A stretch of DNA of 64,000 nt from G963704535 sp963704535 (GCA_963704535.1 OY969916.1:2852001-2916000); one strand, 5' to 3'. Shown: positions 29,347-38,407, counted from the first letter of the stretch. The notes: generated by a model not told the origin, from the sequence alone. A program made the numbers and translations.

Positions 29347-29378
29347 ACGACACCCCTGCCATGCCAGGGGTGTCGTCG
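29347..29378. terminator. Hairpin after the FtsK-like gene
   Basis: GACGACACCCCTG and CAGGGGTGTCGTC pair over 13 bases with a short loop, 24 bases after the stop. No T run. Confidence 0.55.
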
Positions 29379-29384
29379 CTTCGG

Positions 29385-29424
29385 CGAAGTCCTTGGCGAA
29401 GTTCTTACTTCGCCAAGGACTTCG
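29385..29424. repeat. Perfect 18-bp inverted repeat
   Basis: CGAAGTCCTTGGCGAAGT, loop TCTT, then its exact complement. The motif ACTTCG recurs several more times up to 29480. Confidence 0.75.
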
Positions 29425-29597
29425 GATGCACTTCGCTGGCTTGCGAAAGCCAAAAGAGTAGACTTCGGGCGACTTCGGGCAGCTCCCAAATCGGCCAGAA
29501 TCACACAGTCAGCCACACTACGAAGCCCGCCCGAAGTAAACAGCGGCTGGCTGCTACGAGCACAGCGAGAGCCGCAGCCCACCAGGCAGCAGGTGCC

Positions 29598-29634
29598 AAC
29601 TCTTTTTAGGCTGGTGTCAACTCTTTTTAGGCTG
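29598..29634. repeat. Two direct copies of CAACTCTTTTTAGGCTG
   Basis: Two 17-base copies spaced by a few bases, near the terminator at 29642. Purpose unknown. Confidence 0.6.
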
Positions 29635-29641
29635 TCGAACA

Positions 29642-29680
29642 CGAACGCCCCCGCTGGAATTGCTCCAGCGGGGGCGTTCG
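29642..29680. terminator. Strong hairpin downstream of the ParM operon
   Basis: CGAACGCCCCCGCTGGA / TCCAGCGGGGGCGTTCG, 17 perfect pairs around a 5-base loop; located 20 bases past the stop of the leftward gene at 29700. Confidence 0.7.
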
Positions 29681-29699
29681 CTTCCTCCTGACGGCGCTG

Positions 29700-30140
29700 T
29701 TAGTCCCCGAACTCCATGCCCACGCCGGCGAAGGGATCGTCCCTGGCAACCACCTCGCTCCGATCCGCAGCCGACCGCTCTGGCTGTGGCGCGGCAGGTA
29801 CAAGGGGCACAACCCTTGTGGTGGTGCCCCTGCGAGTGGTATCACTAGGGGTATCACTAGGGATGCCACCAGTGGTATCACCAGGGGTATCACCTCCCCT
29901 AGTGCCGGTCAGCCGGTCATAGAGCTGCTGGAGTGCCGCAAGCACTGTGGGTGTTAGCCCTTCCTCGACGAGCAGCGCGGCGATCTCGCGCCGGCCGGCT
30001 GCGGGGATGGTCAGGCCGGCCGCGTCGGCGCCAAGCCACAGTAGCGCACGGGTGGCGACACTGATCGGGCCTGCCTCATCGATGGTCGTGCGCAGGGTTT
30101 CGCTGGTGCGCGCTGGGAGCCGTTTCATACTGGTTGCCAT
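29700..30140 (-). CDS. Candidate ParR-like partner of the ParM-like protein
   Basis: 146 residues starting MATSMKRLPARTSETLRTTI. A helical N-terminal half (VATRALLWLGADAAGLTIPA, LLVEEGLTPTVLAALQQLYD) is followed by a Gly/Asp/Thr-rich repeat (GDTPGDTTGGIPSDTPSDTT) and an acidic C-terminus. It lies 36 bases downstream of the actin-like gene on the same strand, the position where ParR adaptors are encoded. The homology itself is not visible, so the role is an inference. Confidence 0.55.
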   Translation of the reverse strand: MATSMKRLPARTSETLRTTIDEAGPISVATRALLWLGADAAGLTIPAAGRREIAALLVEEGLTPTVLAALQQLYDRLTGTRGGDTPGDTTGGIPSDTPSDTTRRGTTTRVVPLVPAAPQPERSAADRSEVVARDDPFAGVGMEFGD

Positions 30141-30176
30141 GGGAAATGTCCTCCGACGCCTGCGGCGTCAACTCCC

Positions 30177-31163
30177 CTACGCCTGCACCCGGATCAACCG
30201 GCGCGCAAATCTCGCATACCCGCGCGCAATCGCAAATTGTGGATCGTCCACCACCTGGGCGAACGGATACAAACCCCGGATCGCCTCGACCTTGATCTCC
30301 TGAAGGGCGCCCCCGCCGCCCAGGAGCACATACTCCAGGTCGTTGCCCTTGCCATAGTCGGCCTGCAAATTGTTGACCAGCGTGCCGGCGTTTTCAAGTA
30401 TGGGTCGATCCCAATGGTTCGGCAAGGGCACGCGGCGACTACCACCCAACAGGACCGAGCCGGTGCGAACGGCCTGGTCAACCTCATGAATGGTGAAATC
30501 GCGATCGAAGGCGGCGACAAACCTATTTTTGATTTGGGACAGTGCTCGCGCTGTCCCGGTTGGGTAGGTTCTAAAACTACCCTTCACCCGCCGGGCTGCA
30601 TCCAGCTTGCCGGCGTCGTCAGTATTGTGCCCTAAATCGAGGGCCAGGCCGCGTCCCTCGCGGTAGCGCGCATCGCCACCCATCTCGCCGTTATTGTCCA
30701 GCATCACGCAGAAGGCGAGCGCCTCCTGCTCTGCCACCACTCGTACCTTCGTGTAATAACCGGGCTGCGCATCGCGCAGCCGGGCAAAGAGCTGGTGGCA
30801 GAGCGCTTCGTCCTCTGCCCACGAGCCGGGCAGCCCGGTGACGCAGATCCCGCCTGTAGCCGGGTCGTTCAGCCCCATCCTTGACCGTGCTGCCAGCGCC
30901 AGGGCGGGGATAAAGACCGGGTCGGTTAAGCGGTCCTGGGTGAGGATAACGCGCGGGCTGCCTAAACGCTCGGCGTCCTCACCAACCCACCAGTGCCGCC
31001 CGCCGACCTCCACCATCTCGGCCGCAGCAATCGTCCCGGCCGATCTGCCCTCAGCCTGCGCGATCTGCGCCGGGAAGATCAAGGGGGGCAACTCATTGCC
31101 GTCCGGGTCGATCACTATCTTTTTAGAAAACCCATGGCCGTGGTTATCACCGTGCGCGTACAT
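30177..31163 (-). CDS. Actin-like ParM/StbA-family partition protein
   Basis: 328 residues from the ATG at 31163 (GGAG at the right distance). Motifs: KKIVIDPDGNELPPLIFPAQ near the start, ATGGICVTGLPGSWAED, GLALDLGHNTDDAGK (the phosphate-2 DxG-T box of actin-like ATPases) and EYVLLGGGGALQEI (adenosine-binding Gly-rich loop). Members polymerise to push plasmid copies apart. It differs from the ParA system at 26030, so the element carries two partition-type systems. Confidence 0.72.
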   Translation of the reverse strand: MYAHGDNHGHGFSKKIVIDPDGNELPPLIFPAQIAQAEGRSAGTIAAAEMVEVGGRHWWVGEDAERLGSPRVILTQDRLTDPVFIPALALAARSRMGLNDPATGGICVTGLPGSWAEDEALCHQLFARLRDAQPGYYTKVRVVAEQEALAFCVMLDNNGEMGGDARYREGRGLALDLGHNTDDAGKLDAARRVKGSFRTYPTGTARALSQIKNRFVAAFDRDFTIHEVDQAVRTGSVLLGGSRRVPLPNHWDRPILENAGTLVNNLQADYGKGNDLEYVLLGGGGALQEIKVEAIRGLYPFAQVVDDPQFAIARGYARFARRLIRVQA

Positions 31164-31225
31164 CGTGGCTCCTCTGCTTACTTGGCTGCCTCTCGACGGC
31201 CGGCAGCGCCGATACCTCCATAACC

Positions 31226-32231
31226 TTACTCCCACTCGACGATCTGGCGGCCGGGGATGCGGCGGTCGCCGCGCGCCGTCTCGACGGTGACATCGCCGTT
31301 CGGGATGCTCCTGCACAACCAAAGCGCGCCGATTGCCCTGTGCGGTGGGGACAATCACGTAGGTGGGGCGGCGCGCCGGCGTCGTGCGCCTAGTCGGCAG
31401 CTCCCGCGCATCCTCCACTGGCATTTGCCGTGAGGTCGCTCCCAGCGTCGAGCGGGTCAGGCTGTCGCTGATATATTCCAGCACGTCCCTGATGTCCTCG
31501 TTATCCTCCAGCATCCCGTCGAACGGCATCGCGACGCCACTGACGGTCTTGACCGTCTGGCCGATCTCGCGAAGCGTGCGGTCGATCCCGCCGACCAACG
31601 AGCGCATCACCGTCGCCAACTCCTCGCGCTCTTCCACCGTCAGGTTCGCGAAGCCGATAAGCGCCTTCTCTTGGGCGCGTAGCAGCGTGGCCCTGAGAAT
31701 CGCGATGTCGGCCTGGGTCTGGAGTTCGTAGCGCTTGACCAGGTGCGCCTGGCGCACCTGCTCGACCAGCTCATCGCTACTGACCGGGGTCCACAGCAGC
31801 GCGGGAATGATGACGAAGCCGATGATCCCGATCAAGACCTGCTGATAGATCAAGCCAGTCTCGGCCACCACCGGCTGCGCCGCCCACCAGCTCCACTGTA
31901 TCTGGAACGAGTAATACAGCAAATACAGCGAGCAGCCGACCACCACCAGGTAGCCCCAGGTGCGCGCGTTGACCCGTTGCAGCAGCATCCCGCCCGGCGA
32001 CCAGGGGATGAGGAATGAGACTAGGCTGGGCGGCGCAAGGACCAGGATCGCGGTGAAGGCAATTGCCACTGCCGTGCTTTGGGTCAGCTCGCGTTGCACG
32101 CCCCACCAGTACACCGCCGAGGCGGCCATGGCGATCAAGGCCAGCAGTGCCAGCAGCGTCTTGGAGGTGAATTGGAATCCCTGGTTGTGGTGGCGCTGAG
32201 TGCGCACCATATCGAGGTAGCGACTGCTCAT
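31226..32231 (-). CDS. Membrane protein upstream of parM (frameshift near its end)
   Basis: Starts MSSRYLDMVRTQRHHNQGFQ at 32231. About five hydrophobic helices occur in the first 150 residues (LLALLALIAMAASAVYWWGV, AIAFTAILVLAPPSL, YLVVVGCSLYLLYYSF, VLIGIIGFVIIPALLW), then a long coiled-coil-like cytosolic tail. Near 31300 the frame shifts: the native ending appears to be IPNGDVTVETARGDRRIPGR and a TAA at 31226; unshifted, it would fuse to the ParM-like gene. Could tether the ParM machinery to the membrane (inference). Confidence 0.6.
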
Positions 32232-32358
32232 GGCTGCATCTCCCCTTCCCCAGGCGGCCGACCCCCTGCTCGCGCGTTCATCGTGTGTCTCCCGAAGGAT
32301 TGCCAGCCCTCCAAAACTCGCCAGAGATCGCCGCCGTTACTCTGGAGACATGCGATCA

Positions 32359-32970
32359 TCAGCCCTTCCCCTCCGACCGCCGCAGCAGCTCAGTAAGTGC
32401 CTGCTCAACCCTGGTGCGCTGCACTTCCGGGTCTTCTGGTGGCAGGAACTCGGCCAACCAGGCTTGGAGCGCCTGAGCGTTGGCCTCAGCCCGCTGCATC
32501 TGTTCTGCCACCCGCTCCACCAGGTCGAGCGGCGGTGCGATGGGACGGAACGCGGTAGCTTCGGTCGCCAGATCGTCCAATTCGACGAGAGGTGGCGGAT
32601 CGGCTGCGGGCAGCTCGCCTCGCGGTGTCCACTGGCCGTCGAGGAAGGCCCGCGCCACCTCGCTCTGCGCGACGTACAGGTGCCGTTCGCCCCGGTCCAA
32701 CAGCAGCCGATCCGATGCCCGCGTCTCACTCGTTCCCAGGTTGTACGGCGCCAGCGCAGCCAAAACCGTCAGGTGCTCACTCAAGATGCGCCAGGCGTGC
32801 CAGTCGGCCCGTAGCTCAAGGCGGCCATCGCTCCAGCGTGCCTCATCCCCCAGCATTTCCCACCAGAACGAGATTCAGCGCGCCGGGCCGTCGTACCCTA
32901 GCGCCGCCTCCAGCATCGGCGGCACCGGCAATTCAAGCGCGATCAGGCCCGTCGGTGCGGCATGGTTCAT
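32359..32970 (-). CDS. Hypothetical protein with an in-frame TGA
   Basis: The ATG at 32970 overlaps the stop of the upstream gene (ATGA). After 30 codons (MNHAAPTGLIALELPVPPML ... YDGPAR) a TGA occurs at 32875-32877, then the same frame continues FWWEMLGDEARWSDGRLELR to 32359. The two parts read as one protein of about 200 residues, with the C-terminal part PPLVELDDLATEATAFRPIA helical. Either a nonsense mutation, a sequencing error or recoding. If translation restarts, the ATG at 32856 is available. Family unknown. Confidence 0.55.
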
Positions 32971-33428
32971 TCCCGTCCCCTTCCGTAGGAGGTCTTTTGG
33001 TCCATCGCCTGCGGCTCCGGCCACGCCTCACCCAGTAGCTTCTCCAGGCCGCCTCGCCCCAGGTGCGTCCATTGCGGTTTGTGGTAACACTGCCCACTGT
33101 TGTGCCAGGAGAAGAACACGCGAACGAACGTCTCACCGAACTGCCAGACCAGTCGATCGTCGCGGGTCCAGCATGAGCCACGGGCGCCGTGGTGTTCGAC
33201 CCACACAAAGGGGCGGCCCCTATAGCGCTTGCGCCAGGCGGTCGCCAACTTCTCGGCCATGTTGGTGATCGAGGTGCCAAAATTCTTCCCCAAATACTCC
33301 AGCTCGCCGTCGAGTTCGCTCGCGACGATGACGAGCGCGCCGCTGGGCAGCTCGTAGACCCGGATGCGGCAGCGCGCCTCGCAGCGCTGGTATCCGGCGT
33401 AGGTGTAGATTTCCTCGTGTATCAACAC
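32967..33428 (-). CDS. Hypothetical protein
   Basis: 153 residues from a GTG at 33428 (VLIHEEIYTYAGYQRCEARC). Beta-rich: IRVYELPSGALVIVASELDG, then FGTSITNMAEKLATAWRKRY and FVWVEHHGARGSCWT. The longer frame to 33509 would overlap the upstream gene and is less likely. Part of the leftward operon. Not recognised; a conserved plasmid protein by placement. Confidence 0.6.
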   Translation of the reverse strand: MLIHEEIYTYAGYQRCEARCRIRVYELPSGALVIVASELDGELEYLGKNFGTSITNMAEKLATAWRKRYRGRPFVWVEHHGARGSCWTRDDRLVWQFGETFVRVFFSWHNSGQCYHKPQWTHLGRGGLEKLLGEAWPEPQAMDQKTSYGRGRE

Positions 33429-33486
33429 CCTGGATCGTCTCCACACATGAAGCAGGGGGCAACCCTGTTCACCCCCCAGGTCGTAT

Positions 33487-34296
33487 CTACTCGTCGCCCT
33501 CTCCACCATTTTGCCCGCTGCGCTCCTCGCCGGCGGCCAGTAACTTGGAGGTCGCCACCGACCAGGCGATCGTCTCGTCGAGCAGCTCCTCAATCAACGC
33601 CACCCATTCCGGCTTGATGAAGCGTGCCCGAAGGTAGTCTCTACTCATTGGGGTCGGGATGTTTGCCACGATTGGCGTGATCTCTTTGACCTGCCCGCTG
33701 CTTCCCCGCGCCACATCGGCGCCGGGGCCGAGTGGGATTGAGCAGGCGTAGAATGGGGGATTGAGCACGGGCTTCTTGTCGGCGCTGCGGAAGGCGTCGA
33801 TCGCATCCAGCACCTCGTACTGGCGCATCAGCGCGGAGGTCAGGTCGCCGGTCAGCGTGCTCTTGGCCGTCACGAGCAGTGGCTCACAGAAGCCCACGTC
33901 CAGCAACTCGTGCAGGAAAGCTCGGAAGCGCATCTGTGATTGCTGCCGACCACCTTCCAGGGTACGCCACGCGAACGTGATGCCGAAGCGATCGGGCGAG
34001 TGCTTCATCTCCGAGAGGCTCTGCACGCCCTCGGCCACGACGAACAGGTTAGCCGTCTCGATGGCCCAATGGGTGACGAAATTGCCGCCGCTATGCTTGA
34101 TCGTCACCTGAGAGAAACCGGCCTCCTCCATCGCCTCGTCGAGCGCACCGTTGCGCCCGGCCTCGCAGAGCCAGCCGCTATAAATCTGGCGCTCTTTGGT
34201 GGTCAACCCGGTGCTCCACTGGAGAAGTGGGTCGGCCACACGCGGCAGTGGACGCCGTGCCGGGCCGCGGCTGAAGGCAGTGTCATCGTTGCCCAT
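33487..34296 (-). CDS. Hypothetical plasmid/phage-type protein
   Basis: 269 residues starting MGNDDTAFSRGPARRPLPRV. Internal stretches KERQIYSGWLCEAGRNGALD, VTIKHSGGNFVTHWAIETAN, LFVVAEGVQSLSEMK and QMRFRAFLHELLDVGFCEPL suggest a soluble mixed alpha/beta protein; the C-terminus is acidic. Overlaps the next upstream gene by 14 bases. No family recalled; a role in replication or single-stranded DNA handling is possible but unsupported. Confidence 0.6.
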   Translation of the reverse strand: MGNDDTAFSRGPARRPLPRVADPLLQWSTGLTTKERQIYSGWLCEAGRNGALDEAMEEAGFSQVTIKHSGGNFVTHWAIETANLFVVAEGVQSLSEMKHSPDRFGITFAWRTLEGGRQQSQMRFRAFLHELLDVGFCEPLLVTAKSTLTGDLTSALMRQYEVLDAIDAFRSADKKPVLNPPFYACSIPLGPGADVARGSSGQVKEITPIVANIPTPMSRDYLRARFIKPEWVALIEELLDETIAWSVATSKLLAAGEERSGQNGGEGDE

Positions 34297-34591
34297 GTCC
34301 GTCTCTTGGCTTTGGTTCGTTTTGTCGTGTACGTGGGAGCGCGAGCCGGAGCCGTGTGACCAGGCGTTGCAGCTCCCGGTCGTCGCTGTGGCTGCGCTGC
34401 GCCTCTAGGTAGGCCAGCGCCTCCCTGGCCGCAACCAGAAGGTCGGGGGCCAGGTCCTCAGTAACAATGGGGAGCTGGTAGCCGCCGACGAGGACTTCAT
34501 AGCCGCCCTGGTAGACCGCGACAACGTTGCCGCCCAGCCCGGCGTACTCGCCACCGACGATCTCAACTGGCTCGCCTATTTTGTAGGACAT
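34283..34591 (-). CDS. Small KOW-like protein
   Basis: 102 residues from ATG 34591. The start, MSYKIGEPVEIVGGEYAGLG then GNVVAVYQGGYEVLVGGYQL, fits a KOW/SH3-like beta-barrel as in NusG-type proteins; the rest is a helical Arg-rich tail. May bind nucleic acid or ribosomes. Second gene of the operon behind the promoter at 34997. Confidence 0.5.
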   Translation of the reverse strand: MSYKIGEPVEIVGGEYAGLGGNVVAVYQGGYEVLVGGYQLPIVTEDLAPDLLVAAREALAYLEAQRSHSDDRELQRLVTRLRLALPRTRQNEPKPRDGHGQR

Positions 34592-34674
34592 GGTAGCGGC
34601 TCCTCGTGGCGTTGTTTGGCTTACTCTCAAAAATATGCGTCACCGTTCCCCACGCGATGTGACATAAGCTGTCA

Positions 34675-34923
34675 TCACGCCATTTCCCGCAGCACTGCGG
34701 TGCGGTCGGCGGCGATGTCGGCGGTCGTCACCTTCGTCTGCCAGGCGATCTCGTCGATTAGCTCCGCGAGTGTGGCGTGGGCCTCGTCCCTGGTGCGGGC
34801 GACGCCGATAAGCTGGCCGTCGAGGTACATCGCGTGGGTGCCCGCTGCCTCGGTGATGACGTAGGGGCCTTCGGCGGGGATGGTCGAGGGCTTGATCGGG
34901 ATGATACACGAGCAATGTGCCAT
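34675..34923 (-). CDS. Small hypothetical protein, first gene of the leftward operon
   Basis: 82 residues from ATG 34923: MAHCSCIIPIKPSTIPAEGP, YVITEAAGTHAMYLDGQLIG, VARTRDEAHATLAELIDEIA. Short beta-alpha fold. It is 74 bases from a consensus promoter. Not recognised. Confidence 0.55.
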   Translation of the reverse strand: MAHCSCIIPIKPSTIPAEGPYVITEAAGTHAMYLDGQLIGVARTRDEAHATLAELIDEIAWQTKVTTADIAADRTAVLREMA

Positions 34924-34996
34924 GGCGATCTCCTCTGTAAATCGCAATGGGGAAGATGGCAAGATAGATGGTGTTCATTTATTCTGTACGATGTAC

Positions 34997-35058
34997 ATTA
35001 TAAATGAACAACACCTGTATGTCAATACTTGACACTGTACATTTTCGAGTGATATACT
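34997..35058. promoter_or_regulatory. Divergent promoters with GTAC operator-like repeats
   Basis: Leftward: TTGACA at 35025-35020, 17-base spacer, TATAAT at 35002-34997, a perfect consensus. Rightward: TTGACA at 35029-35034, 18 bases, TATACT at 35053-35058. GTAC-containing words (CTGTACGATGTACAT at 34985-34999, CTGTACA near 35035, GCGTACAGG at 35076) are placed across both, suiting control by the XRE protein encoded at 35092. Confidence 0.78.
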
Positions 35059-35091
35059 CTACTCTCAAATCACAGCGTACAGGGAAAGGGA

Positions 35092-35421
35092 ATGAAGACA
35101 GTACGAAGTCGGTTACGAATCCTGCTCGCAGAGAAGGAGAACCGGGAGCGACGCACCATTAGCTTACGGGAGTTGCACCGGGAAACTGGCGTACCAATGA
35201 GTACTGTCATGGGATTGGCGAACAACTCGTTGCGCGCTGTCCCACTCGATGGTCTCTTGGCACTCTGCGAGTACCTGGGCTGTGAGGTCGGAGATCTGCT
35301 GAGGATCGAAGACACTGACAGACGGGCGCCCTGGTTTGCACGGCCTTCACGCGATACAAACCAGGGCGCGGGGACTGAAGGGGCCGGGGTAGTTGGCGCT
35401 ACTCCGGTTCTTCGTTCCTAA
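35092..35421 (+). CDS. XRE-family transcriptional regulator
   Basis: 109 residues. Helix-turn-helix of the small Cro/CI type near residues 25-65: ISLRELHRETGVPMSTVMGL, ANNSLRAVPLDGLLALCEYL, GCEVGDLL. The tail is short and polar. Transcribed rightward from TTGACA/TATACT and divergent to the long leftward operon; it most likely represses both. Confidence 0.8.
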   Translation: MKTVRSRLRILLAEKENRERRTISLRELHRETGVPMSTVMGLANNSLRAVPLDGLLALCEYLGCEVGDLLRIEDTDRRAPWFARPSRDTNQGAGTEGAGVVGATPVLRS

Positions 35422-35834
35422 AGTATAGCATAGTGCTAGACAGCAGCTCTTTCATGCTGTCCTCATCAGGACAACTTGCATCGTCCCACCCGCGCCGGCG
35501 CGGGTGTCTCTGGTTGTGCTGTCACGGCGCCTGTGTCCGCTCATCTTACCCGCAGCATCGCACGCCCGCGCCGCCGATACAGGAGTTTTGCCGCAGCCAC
35601 CAGCCACCATCGCAGGCTTTGGTTGTTGATACGGGCGCGTAGCATCGGCGGGTACCATGCCGGGGGCAGCCTGTAGGGGACCGGCATGGCACCCGCCGAT
35701 GGAACACCCTATCAAGAACCCGTCCCGTGGTGGCTGGCGGCGGCAAGCTCCAGAGGCGGCGCGAACGGCATCATAACGCCATGAACGACCGCCCACCATT
35801 CTACGGCGGTCATTGACTGAAGGGAGGTAGGAGT
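35422..35834. repeat. Gene-free stretch with a 21-bp inverted repeat
   Basis: No gene seen. At 35643-35663 and 35681-35701 lie CATCGGCGGGTACCATGCCGG and its near-complement CCGGCATGGCACCCGCCGATG (one mismatch), 17 bases apart. An IR of this type may be a terminator, a recombination site or an RNA hairpin. Arms are each given only to 20 bases in the finding below. Confidence 0.5.
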
Positions 35835-36050
35835 ATGCGATTCCCTCCGTTGATGCTGGAGCGCGCTGTGGGCGGGACGGCGCTCGTCATCATACTCATC
35901 CTGCTGGCGTTCACGATCAGCGCGCCTATTCGTAGAAATGCGGATGGCGCAACGAGAGCCGATGAGATTGTCCGTTGCACAGTTCCGATCGTCAAACCTA
36001 GCCACTCTTTTGTTTCTTATCGGCGTTTGACAACCATCTTGATAACTTGA
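35835..36050 (+). pseudogene. Membrane protein truncated at the AT-rich island
   Basis: GGGAGGTAGGAGT precedes the ATG. MRFPPLMLERAVGGTALVII then LILLAFTISAPIRRNADGA: one membrane helix. Coding character fades near 36000 where the AT-rich island starts, so the 3' part was probably lost when the island arrived. Confidence 0.45.
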
Positions 36051-37331
36051 TCTGGATATAATGTCGTTAGTGGTTGCGGCACGATGTTTTGCCCTTGTAC
36101 TAGTTCGAAAGTAGTTGTTTGTGTAATTGTAATAAGAATAATTTGTGCTTTCATCATTGCGAAATGATTACCTAAGCATATACGTGGGCCTATTCCGAAT
36201 GGTATGTATGCCTGATTTTGATCTTCCGCTTCAAATCTACCCGGATTAAATGTGTTTGGATTATCGAAATATTTCGATCTACGATGAATTGTATACGGAC
36301 TAACCGCTATTACTCTTCCTTTTGGTATATGGTGTTCTTCTAGATCGATGTCATATAGTGCTTTCCTAGCTAGTAGGTATGCGGGTGGATATAGTCTCAT
36401 TGATTCTTTGATAACTTGAAGAGTGAGCGGTAGTTTTGATAAATCTCTGTATGTGGGTTTTCTTCCACATAAAACGGTATCGATTTCTCTTTGCATTTCT
36501 TGGTATATATTTGGGTGTTTTGCAAGTAAGTACCATGTCCATGTGACAGCAAGTGCCGTTGTTTCGTGTCCAGCAATAAATATATTCATTATCTCGTCTC
36601 GTATTTGCTTGCCAGTCATTTTTGTTTGTAATAACATAGAGAGTATATTTGTATTATTGTTGTTTCTCGTGTGTTTTTCGTCAACCATTTTCTGTATGAC
36701 AGAATCTATATAGCGAATGGCTTCTTTGAATCTGTAGTTTTGTTTTGTTGGGAATATGGTTGATATTGGCAGTAGTGATGATATTCTTATTGTTAATATG
36801 TTTCTCTATAGTGACTAACTTTTCATCTATTATACTTGATTGTTCTGACATATTCTCACTGAATAGAATATATCCAATAATTTCAAGTGTAAGTCGCATC
36901 ATCTCACTAGTGATGTCGATTACATCACCCGATTTCCAGGTTTCCTGTATTTGTTCGGTATATCTCGTTATAACCTCATCATGTTGTATTATATTTCGAT
37001 ATTGAAAAATAGGAGTTATCTGTTTTCGATGTTGTATGTGTTCTTCACCTTCAGCGATAAATAATCCATTACCAATCACAAGCCGCACGAGATTTGTCAT
37101 TGCTCCTGGTTTTCGGAAAGAATATGCATGTTCGATAAATGCCTTACGAATGTATTTTGGTGTATTTAGTAAGATAACTTCAGTAGGTCCTACATAAAAT
37201 CGACCTATATCACCACACTCTTCACTAACTCTTTGTAAGAGAGAAAGACGATTATATCGAAATTCTATAAGATTTCCCAAAAGTGGAAATCCTTTTATGC
37301 TCGGTATTGTTCTCTTTATTTGTTGATCCAT
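36017..37331 (-). CDS. Cytochrome P450 (one frameshift)
   Basis: Two overlapping frames make one P450 of about 437 residues. N-terminal part (36681-37331): KGFPLLGNLIEFRYNRLSLL, RKQITPIFQ. C-terminal part (36017-36735): AGHETTALAVTWTWYLL (I-helix, AGxxT), the ExxR pair in KESMRLYPPAYLL, and the heme loop FGIGPRICLGNHFAMM with the ligand Cys. A one-base insertion near 36735 (in ATTCCCAAC) breaks the frame; deleting one C joins PTKQNYRFKEAIRYID. AT-rich codon use marks it as foreign. Last gene of a four-gene operon; its 5' end overlaps the membrane-protein gene by 16 bases. Substrate unknown; no ferredoxin partner is nearby. Confidence 0.82.
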
Positions 37332-38407
37332 TTTATATTGTCTCCTGTCGTGGATGTAGAAAACATTCGATGAAGGTGCCTGTACACCAATAAGTAGTAT
37401 AATTTTGGGAAGAAGATTTTTTGGAGTGGTGAATAAGAACCATATTCTAGCACATTGTCCTTATTGTCGAATATGTACTCAGCCATCATTGCAGAGGAAA
37501 CTCGTTTGGGATGTGGAATATTCGTACAGATTGCTCGACAGCCAGTACCGAGTTCGGCCATTATGCGTATTTCTCTTACTGCTCTGTCTGGTAATTGTAC
37601 TACAGGTACAATGCTGACAACGGCAGAATGTAGCTGATGTATTTTGTTCTCTTGTTCTTGTAGTATATTATCTATTTTATTTGCTATACCGTTTACAAGC
37701 TTATTATATGGTTTTAGCGATAATTCTCCGAGTGCAATAAAAAGGGCAGCAAATCCTTTCATTGAATGGAAAAAATTATTTAAGGGGCGGATATTTATAC
37801 CAATATGTGAGAGTATCAGATTGATTATTATCGAACTAAAACAAAGTATAGTAACACACCAGCCCATAAATATAAGGGTACTTCTAATACGAACATTCAT
37901 ATTTTTGTATCGCAAGATATTGCCGAGATATACTCTTGCGAGTCTGACCTCAAGCCAAAGCATAAAGCCATAGCTAATATATTGATATGCGTAATATATG
38001 GTTGTTGGTTTAAATGGTTCATTTTCTATAAAATAAACCAAATTTTCACCATTTAAATATCCAAGTGTAGAGATTGTAACACAGAAGAATAGAGTAGTCA
38101 GAGTGAATCTATCTCGCACCATATAATGTTCAATGCGATTGAAATCACTATATGCTATTGAATAGGCGAACGACAAAGAGAATATAAATGAGATAACACC
38201 GATAACAACAATAGGTGCAGGCGTTGGTCTGGGAAATATCATGCTTAAGACTGCAATTATCGCACACGACAAGGCAGATGTGAATTTTATATCGTTAAGC
38301 TTAATGTTTTGATTTAAACAACGTTTAATTGTTTTTAAGCAAAAGACTATCAGGACTATTATATTGAATAGCGCCATTACAATCCAGGATTGTATCGATA
38401 GGCTCAA
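37316..38407 (-). CDS. Seven-helix membrane protein (resembles DUF6545/MAB_1171c family)
   Basis: 363 residues. Seven hydrophobic helices in the first 230 residues, including WIVMALFNIIVLIVFCL, LSCAIIAVLSMIF, PIVVIGVISFIFSLSF, TLTTLFFCVTISTLGYL, ISYGFMLWLEVRLARVYL, GWCVTILCFSSIIINLIL and GFAALFIALGEL. A cytosolic C-terminal domain follows (AVREIRIMAELGTGCRAICT). I recall actinobacterial MAB_1171c-type proteins with this shape next to IrrE-type peptidases and P450s; the match is from memory. Starts one base after the stop of the metallopeptidase gene. Confidence 0.65.
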   Translation of the reverse strand: MSLSIQSWIVMALFNIIVLIVFCLKTIKRCLNQNIKLNDIKFTSALSCAIIAVLSMIFPRPTPAPIVVIGVISFIFSLSFAYSIAYSDFNRIEHYMVRDRFTLTTLFFCVTISTLGYLNGENLVYFIENEPFKPTTIYYAYQYISYGFMLWLEVRLARVYLGNILRYKNMNVRIRSTLIFMGWCVTILCFSSIIINLILSHIGINIRPLNNFFHSMKGFAALFIALGELSLKPYNKLVNGIANKIDNILQEQENKIHQLHSAVVSIVPVVQLPDRAVREIRIMAELGTGCRAICTNIPHPKRVSSAMMAEYIFDNKDNVLEYGSYSPLQKIFFPKLYYLLVYRHLHRMFSTSTTGDNIKWINK

